Shown one piece after another: positions 59,452-64,000 of a DNA stretch of 64,000 nucleotides; the first letter of the stretch is position 1, and each line of letters starts with the position of its first letter. The position numbers and the translations under genes are program-made. Source of the stretch: Mycobacterium sp. 852002-51961_SCH5331710 (GTDB lineage: Bacteria; Actinomycetota; Actinomycetes; Mycobacteriales; Mycobacteriaceae); contig NZ_LZSQ01000123.1 in NCBI RefSeq assembly GCF_001665535.1, forward strand, positions 248,001 through 312,000, in the 5' to 3' direction. The notes under the pieces are model-generated. The model ran no database searches. It was not told the origin of the DNA and saw nothing but the letters and a program-made list of their open reading frames with translations.

Positions 59452-60336
59452 GTGGGTGCGATCACACTGGACGGTAAGGCCACGCGCGACGAGATCTTCG
59501 TCGACCTCAAGGAACGGGTCGCGGCGCTGACCCAGGGCCGTCTTCGCGGCTCGGCCGCGGTGGCCGGACGCACGCCGGGACTGGGCACGGTGCTCGTCGG
59601 CGACGACCCCGGTTCCCACGCCTACGTACGCGGTAAGCACTCCGACTGTGCGAAGGTCGGCATCAACTCGATCCGCCGCGACCTGCCCGCCGACATCAGC
59701 CAGGCCACGCTCGACGAGACGATCGACGAGCTCAACGCCAACCCCGAGTGCACCGGTTACATCGTCCAGCTTCCGCTGCCCAAGCACCTCAACGAGAACT
59801 CCGCCCTGGAGCGCATCGACCCGGGCAAGGACGCCGACGGTCTGCATCCGACCAACCTGGGCCGGCTTGTGCTCAACGAGCCGGCCCCGTTGCCGTGCAC
59901 CCCGCGCGGGATCGTGCACCTACTGCGCCGCTACGAGGTGGAGATCGCGGGCGCGCACGTGGTGGTCATCGGTCGCGGCGTCACCGTCGGGCGCCCGCTC
60001 GGGCTGCTGTTGACCCGGCGTTCGGAGAACGCAACGGTCACGTTGTGCCACACCGCAACTCGTCACCTGCCGGAGTTGGCCCGCGAGGCCGACATCATCA
60101 TCGCCGCGGCGGGCATGCCGCACATGGTGACCGCCGAGATGGTTCGGCCCGGCGCGGCCGTCGTGGACGTCGGGGTCAGTCGCGACGAGAACGGCAAGCT
60201 CGTCGGTGATGTCCACCCCGACGTCTGGGATGTCGCGGGCCATGTGTCGCCCAATCCGGGCGGTGTGGGTCCGCTGACGCGCGCATTCCTGCTGACGAAT
60301 GTGGTCGAGCGCGCGGAGGTACTGGCCGCGACGTGA
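59452..60336 (+). CDS. folD: Bifunctional methylenetetrahydrofolate dehydrogenase/cyclohydrolase FolD
   Basis: Interconverts methylene-, methenyl- and 10-formyl-tetrahydrofolate for purine and formyl-Met synthesis. At 294 residues it has the YVRGKH active-site Lys, IVQLPLPKHL, PCTPRGIVHLL and the NADP loop GRGVTVGRPL. Residues about 27-35 are an insertion of roughly nine amino acids compared with M. tuberculosis, near the first helix. GTG 59452; stop overlaps the next gene as GTGA. Confidence 0.96.
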   Translation: MGAITLDGKATRDEIFVDLKERVAALTQGRLRGSAAVAGRTPGLGTVLVGDDPGSHAYVRGKHSDCAKVGINSIRRDLPADISQATLDETIDELNANPECTGYIVQLPLPKHLNENSALERIDPGKDADGLHPTNLGRLVLNEPAPLPCTPRGIVHLLRRYEVEIAGAHVVVIGRGVTVGRPLGLLLTRRSENATVTLCHTATRHLPELAREADIIIAAAGMPHMVTAEMVRPGAAVVDVGVSRDENGKLVGDVHPDVWDVAGHVSPNPGGVGPLTRAFLLTNVVERAEVLAAT

Positions 60337-60626
60337 CGCCAAAGGAGTTCGCGCGCAAGGTTTTCGCCGGTCAATGGCCGTTCTGGTCGGTCGGCCTGAT
60401 CTTCGCCGCCGCGTTCGTCCTGGTGGTCGCGGGATATTGGCGGCGCGGCGCGCTCGTGATGGCGATCGGGGTCGGGGTGGCGGCGGCATTGCGGCTGCTC
60501 CTGAGCGATGATCGCGCCGGACTTCTCGCGGTGCGCAGCCGCGGCGTCGACTTCGTCACCACCGCCGTCGTCAGCGCAACGATGCTCTACATCGCGTGGA
60601 CCATCGACCCATTGGGCACCAGCTGA
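60333..60626 (+). CDS. DUF3017 membrane protein
   Basis: A 97-residue protein with three membrane helices (about 18-35, 42-57, 75-92) and the DUF3017 signature RLLLSDDRAGLLAVRSRGVDF. Conserved next to folD in actinobacteria, overlapping it by four bases (GTGA). Function unknown. Confidence 0.9.
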   Translation: MTPKEFARKVFAGQWPFWSVGLIFAAAFVLVVAGYWRRGALVMAIGVGVAAALRLLLSDDRAGLLAVRSRGVDFVTTAVVSATMLYIAWTIDPLGTS

Positions 60627-60636
60627 TTCACAGGAA

Positions 60637-60670
60637 ATTGCCCGGTATGCAATCTTGCACAGTAGGCAAG
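60637..60670. promoter_or_regulatory. Double TTGC-N7-GCAA operator
   Basis: ATTGC-N7-GCAAT at 60637-60653 is directly followed by CTTGC-N7-GCAAG at 60654-60670: two 17-base palindromes with dyad centres 17 bases apart. The second overlaps a TTGCAC (60655-60660) that, with TACCGT at 60679-60684, forms a promoter with start at the GTG 60691. Likely autorepression by the following TetR protein. Confidence 0.75.
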
Positions 60671-60690
60671 TTTGTGGTTACCGTGGCCGC

Positions 60691-61308
60691 GTGGCCGGAC
60701 TTCGGGAGCGTAAAAAGCTCGACACCAGGCGCGCGCTGAGCGACGCCGCACTCAAACTCGCGTTAGAGCGTGGTTTCGACGGTGTGACCCGCGAGGCGAT
60801 CGCCGACCTGGCGGGCGTGTCGCTGCGCACCTTCAACAACTACTTCAGCGGAAAGTACGAGGCGCTGGCCTACCGCCAGACCGAACGGTTGCGCCGCAGC
60901 ATCGCCGTGCTGCGCGGTCGGCCCGCCGACGAACCACTGTGGACGTCGATCACCGAGTCCGTGCTCGCACCGCTGGAAGAGGACATGAGCGACGCCGACG
61001 GCGCGGAGCGCCGGATACCCAGCCGCGAGGAGTTCGCCGAGATACGAAAGCTTCTGATGCGGCCCGAGATTCGCGACGCGGTGTCGAGGGAGTTGTTCGA
61101 CGAGTGGATGGAGGTGATCGCCGAGCGCACGGGAACCGACCCGCAACGCGATATGTACCCGCGGCTGGTCGCGGCCGTCGTGCGCGCCGTCGGCGACGCG
61201 GCCACCGAGATCTACGTGCGCGCCGATCCGCCGGTGCCGATCACGACGCTGATCCGTGCGGGCTTCGCCGAAGTGGCCGCGGGGCTACCGGATCCGAGCA
61301 AGTCATGA
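60691..61308 (+). CDS. TetR-family regulator of a flavin monooxygenase operon
   Basis: A 205-residue TetR protein. The HTH is DTRRALSDAALKLALERGFDGVTREAIADLAGVSLRTFNNYFSGKYEAL. GTG 60691 is where a transcript from the upstream -10 would begin, giving a leaderless mRNA. The stop overlaps the monooxygenase ATG (ATGA). The double operator lies 21-54 bases upstream. Confidence 0.9.
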   Translation: MAGLRERKKLDTRRALSDAALKLALERGFDGVTREAIADLAGVSLRTFNNYFSGKYEALAYRQTERLRRSIAVLRGRPADEPLWTSITESVLAPLEEDMSDADGAERRIPSREEFAEIRKLLMRPEIRDAVSRELFDEWMEVIAERTGTDPQRDMYPRLVAAVVRAVGDAATEIYVRADPPVPITTLIRAGFAEVAAGLPDPSKS

Positions 61309-62852
61309 GCGCCGAAAACGTCGTGATCAGCGGAGCCGGCCCCAACGGGCTGCTGCTCGCGTGCGAGCTCGCACTGGCGGGCGTTCGCCCCGTGGTGCTC
61401 GACCGGCTGCCGGCTCCGAGCGAGGAGCCCAAAGCCAACGGCCTTGTGGGCCAGGTGATCCGGCAGCTCGACATGCGCGGGCTCTACCACGCGTTCGGCG
61501 GCGAGGAGGGACCGCCGCGTCCGGCGGCCGGTTGGCCGTTCGCGGGGATCGCGCTGAGCTTTTCGAATATCGCACCGAACCCGATGCACGCGTTGCTGAT
61601 TCCGCAGCCGCGGCTGGTGCGGCTGTTGGAGAAGCACGCGCGCGGGCTCGGCGTCGATATCCGGTGGGGGCACGAGTTGATCGGCCTCGAACCAGGGCCC
61701 GACTCCGTTGCGGTGACGGTCGCGGTCGAGGGGGAGACCTACAAACTGCGCACGCGCTACCTGGTCGGCGCCGACGGCGGACGCAGTTTCGTCCGCAAGC
61801 GTGCGGGGATCGGATTTCCCGGGCACACGTCGCCGATCGAGAGCCGCGTCGCCCATGTCGGACTGCCCGACGAGTTGCTCGTTCCCGGCCAGGGATACGA
61901 CATTCCCGGCTTCGGTCGCCTGAGATTCGGTTACAACCGCTTCGAACGCGGCAGCATCATCCTCTTCCCGCTCGAGCCCGATCGCCCGCTGCTGGGCACC
62001 ATTGAATACGGCGAGGCACGTCAAACCGCCGACGAGGACATGACGCTCGACGAGTTGCGCGCCAGCGTCCGCCGCATCATCGGTGTTGATGTACCCCTGC
62101 ACACCCCGAAAAGGGCGGGCCCGCATGCCCTTCGGCGGCTCGAAAACATCAACTCACGTCAGGCCGACCGCTACCGGGCCGGCCGGGTCCTGCTGCTCGG
62201 CGACGCGGCTCACGTGCATTCGCCGATGGGAGGGCCGGGCCTGAACCTGGGGCTGCAGGATGCGGTCAACCTTGGCTGGAAACTGGCGGCCGTCGTCAAC
62301 GGTTGGCAAGCCGACGATCTGCTCGACACCTACGAGTCCGAGCGGTACCCGGTCGGCGAACGCGTGATGATGCACTCGCAGGCTCAGCTCGCGCTCTCGG
62401 CGCCGGGACCCGACGTCGAGGCCCTGCGAACGCTGTTCGGGGAGCTGATCCAACAGCGCGGTGTCACAGAGCATCTCGCACACTTGCTGGCGGGTTCGGA
62501 CGTGCGCTACGACGTCGGCGACGACCATCCGCTGTCGGGACGGATGGCGCCGGAACTGGCGCTCGCCGACGGTCGTCGCCTCGCCGAACTCCTGCACCGC
62601 GGCCGTGCGGTGCTGCTCGACCTCGACGGCGGAGCCGCAGCGACCGTCGCCGAGCCGTGGGCCGAGCGCGTCGACCCGATCATCGCAGCGGCCGAGGATC
62701 CGCCCGCCGCGGCCATGCTCGTTCGGCCCGACGGTTATGTCGCCTGGGCCGCTGAGCATTTCGACGACGCGGGTGCCGACGCCCTGCGGGGCGCGCTCGG
62801 GCGCTGGTTCGGCTCGGCGCTCAGGCCAGCGAAGCGCGGATGCACACCGTGA
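61305..62852 (+). CDS. FAD-dependent aromatic hydroxylase-like monooxygenase
   Basis: A 515-residue class A flavin monooxygenase (UbiH/pentachlorophenol monooxygenase type). GxGxxG appears as ISGAGPNGLLLACEL at about residue 8, the DG motif as YLVGADGGRSFVRK, and the second FAD motif as GRVLLLGDAAHVHSPMGGPGLNLGLQDAVNLGWKLA. The C-terminal thioredoxin-like domain ends in VRPDGYVAWA. It probably hydroxylates an aromatic or polyketide-type compound, or modifies a drug. Coupled to the TetR gene; converges with the methyltransferase, overlapping 32 bases. Confidence 0.9.
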   Translation: MSAENVVISGAGPNGLLLACELALAGVRPVVLDRLPAPSEEPKANGLVGQVIRQLDMRGLYHAFGGEEGPPRPAAGWPFAGIALSFSNIAPNPMHALLIPQPRLVRLLEKHARGLGVDIRWGHELIGLEPGPDSVAVTVAVEGETYKLRTRYLVGADGGRSFVRKRAGIGFPGHTSPIESRVAHVGLPDELLVPGQGYDIPGFGRLRFGYNRFERGSIILFPLEPDRPLLGTIEYGEARQTADEDMTLDELRASVRRIIGVDVPLHTPKRAGPHALRRLENINSRQADRYRAGRVLLLGDAAHVHSPMGGPGLNLGLQDAVNLGWKLAAVVNGWQADDLLDTYESERYPVGERVMMHSQAQLALSAPGPDVEALRTLFGELIQQRGVTEHLAHLLAGSDVRYDVGDDHPLSGRMAPELALADGRRLAELLHRGRAVLLDLDGGAAATVAEPWAERVDPIIAAAEDPPAAAMLVRPDGYVAWAAEHFDDAGADALRGALGRWFGSALRPAKRGCTP

Positions 62853-63552
62853 CGTACGGCAGCGCGAGTCCCGTCGAGTTGGCCAGTGCCGGATGGGTCG
62901 CCAACAGCTCGCGCACCCGGTCCAGCGTCCTGGTGCGCACCTTCTCCGGTGAGGTGATGCAGTAACTGCGCGACGCGACCAGGTCGATGAGCGCTTGTGG
63001 GGTCAGGTAACTGGTCCACTCGACCTGATGGCGTTCGACACCGGTGAACGGTTCGGGCAGCGCCACGGTGTTGCTGAACGGGTCGTGCTCTTGGCCGATG
63101 ATGTGACCGAGGTCCTTCACCCAGCCCAGCCGCTCGTCGCGGGTGTTCCACACCAGACCGAGCCGGCCGCCGGGGCGCAATACGCGCGCCACCTCCTTGA
63201 CCGCGCGCTCGAGGTCGAACCAGTGCCACGCCTGGGCCACCAGCACGGTGTCCACGCTGTCGTCGGGCAGCGGGATCTCCTCGGCGGTGCCGAGCAGCGC
63301 GGGCGTCTCGGGCAGCGAACTGCTCAGCAGCTCGAGCATTTCCGGGATCGGGTCGACCGCCACGACGTCGAGGCCGCGCTCGACGAGGCGCGTGGTCAGC
63401 TTGCCGGTGCCTGCGCCGAGGTCGAGCACCTTCGAGGCGCCCGACGGCAACAGCCAGTCGATCGCCTCGGGCGGATACGACGGCCGACCGCGTTCGTATG
63501 CCGCGGCTTCCGCGCCGAACGACAGCGAGCGATCGTGCTCCTGCCCGCTCAC
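62821..63552 (-). CDS. SAM-dependent methyltransferase (Rv3342-like)
   Basis: A 243-residue class I methyltransferase. Motif I is VLDLGAGTGKLTTRLVERG near residues 43-61; the acidic strand-2 end is VVAVDPIPEML; then GTAEEIPLPDDSVDTVLVAQAWHWF and LRPGGRLGLVW, typical of UbiE-like enzymes. It starts four bases inside metX (overlap), as Rv3342 does next to metX. Substrate unknown. Confidence 0.9.
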   Translation of the reverse strand: MSGQEHDRSLSFGAEAAAYERGRPSYPPEAIDWLLPSGASKVLDLGAGTGKLTTRLVERGLDVVAVDPIPEMLELLSSSLPETPALLGTAEEIPLPDDSVDTVLVAQAWHWFDLERAVKEVARVLRPGGRLGLVWNTRDERLGWVKDLGHIIGQEHDPFSNTVALPEPFTGVERHQVEWTSYLTPQALIDLVASRSYCITSPEKVRTRTLDRVRELLATHPALANSTGLALPYVTVCIRASLA

Positions 63553-64000
63553 CGAGATGCCAGCTCCAGCGTTCGGCGGATCAGCTTGTACACCGCGTCC
63601 GTCTCCACCAGAAAACCGTCATGCCCGTAGATCGAGTCCACGACATCCAAACCGGCGCAGCCCGGCAGCAATTCGGCCAGCTCCTCCTGCAGCCGCAGCG
63701 GATAGAGCCGATCCGAGGTGATGCCGCCGACCACCGCGGGCACCGGGCAGCCACGCAACGCCGCCTCGACACCTCCGCGGCCGCGACCGACGTCGTGGCC
63801 CGACAGCGCCTCGGTGAGCGCCACGTACGTGCCGGCGTCGAACCGCGACACCAGCTTTCGGCCCTGATGCTCCAGATAGCTCTGCACGGCGTAGCGGCCG
63901 CCGACGGCCGGATCCTCACCGTCCTGCGGATCGTTGGCGAACCGGGTGTCGAGCTCTTCCTCGCCGCGATAGGTCAGATGCGCGAACCGGCGGGCGATCT
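63549..64000 (-). CDS. metX: Homoserine O-acetyltransferase MetX, C-terminal part
   Basis: The C-terminal 150 residues of an alpha/beta-hydrolase-fold acyltransferase that makes O-acetylhomoserine in methionine synthesis. The gene continues past the window end on the minus strand (upstream part absent). Visible are RRFAHLTYRGEEELDTRF, SYLEHQGRKLVSRFDAGTYVALT, and the active-site Asp-His region GITSDRLYPLR and IYGHDGFLVE. Its stop overlaps the methyltransferase start by four bases. Confidence 0.95.
   Translation of the reverse strand, partial: IARRFAHLTYRGEEELDTRFANDPQDGEDPAVGGRYAVQSYLEHQGRKLVSRFDAGTYVALTEALSGHDVGRGRGGVEAALRGCPVPAVVGGITSDRLYPLRLQEELAELLPGCAGLDVVDSIYGHDGFLVETDAVYKLIRRTLELASR

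Overview
The window is high-GC actinobacterial DNA from a mycobacterium, most likely a fast-growing environmental species (Mycolicibacterium type). Many neighbourhoods follow the gene order I recall from the Rv3341-Rv3422 part of the Mycobacterium tuberculosis map: tsaE-tsaB-rimI-tsaD-groES-groEL1; whiB3 and sigD-rsdA-DUF5319-guaB2-guaB3-choD; GH65/beta-phosphoglucomutase-guaA-imuA'-imuB; iunH, a two-domain reductase and htdY; dnaE2, nitroreductase and trmL; the mfp conservon; folD-DUF3017; methyltransferase-metX. Species cannot be fixed from the sequence alone.

Layout. 1-5.6 kb: end of an alpha/beta hydrolase, a tightly overlapping tRNA t6A operon (tsaE, tsaB, rimI, tsaD), then groES-groEL1 behind a perfect CIRCE operator, with a strong intercistronic hairpin and a terminator. 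5.7-13.1 kb: an accessory block between groEL1 and whiB3 (genes adjacent in M. tuberculosis): sugI-nagA, a small secreted protein, a cupin, a LysR gene broken by an in-frame TAA, a GMC oxidoreductase and a class I DAHP synthase preceded by what looks like an aromatic amino-acid leader-peptide attenuator. 13.1-22.1 kb: whiB3, sigD/anti-sigma, guaB2/guaB3, choD, phoU. 22.2-28.2 kb: a benzoylformate-decarboxylase-like enzyme with a tautomerase, a GH65 disaccharide phosphorylase/hydrolase with beta-phosphoglucomutase, and a translationally coupled pair of small membrane proteins (CD225/dispanin plus DUF2752). 28.2-41.5 kb: guaA, the SOS-controlled imuA'-imuB pair, nucleoside hydrolase, lipid reductase, dehydratase, universal stress protein, hydrolase-adenylate cyclase fusion, and a DUF222-HNH protein. 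41.5-47.9 kb: SOS-controlled dnaE2, transporter, nitroreductase, trmL, hydrolase. 48-57.8 kb: mfp conservon (sensor kinase, roadblock, DUF742, GTPase, pentapeptide protein), a split-barrel oxidase, an FHA-domain ABC exporter, a SnoaL/TetR divergent pair. 57.8-64 kb: secreted protein, old-yellow-enzyme reductase, folD-DUF3017, a TetR-flavin monooxygenase operon with a double operator, methyltransferase and the end of metX.

Functional links. The full DNA damage mutasome (ImuA', ImuB, DnaE2) is present with two perfect LexA boxes. Purine synthesis (guaB2, guaB3, guaA, folD) recurs. The most noteworthy unexplained signal is the 11.8-12.0 kb leader: a near-leaderless 24-codon ORF with adjacent Tyr, Trp and Phe codons inside a set of mutually exclusive hairpins, directly in front of the enzyme that starts synthesis of exactly these three amino acids. 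Other regulatory structures are a 19-bp hairpin between groES and groEL1, a ribosome-binding-site hairpin before sugI, and two adjoining TTGC-N7-GCAA operators before a TetR gene. I saw no rRNA, tRNA, CRISPR array or complete insertion sequence.
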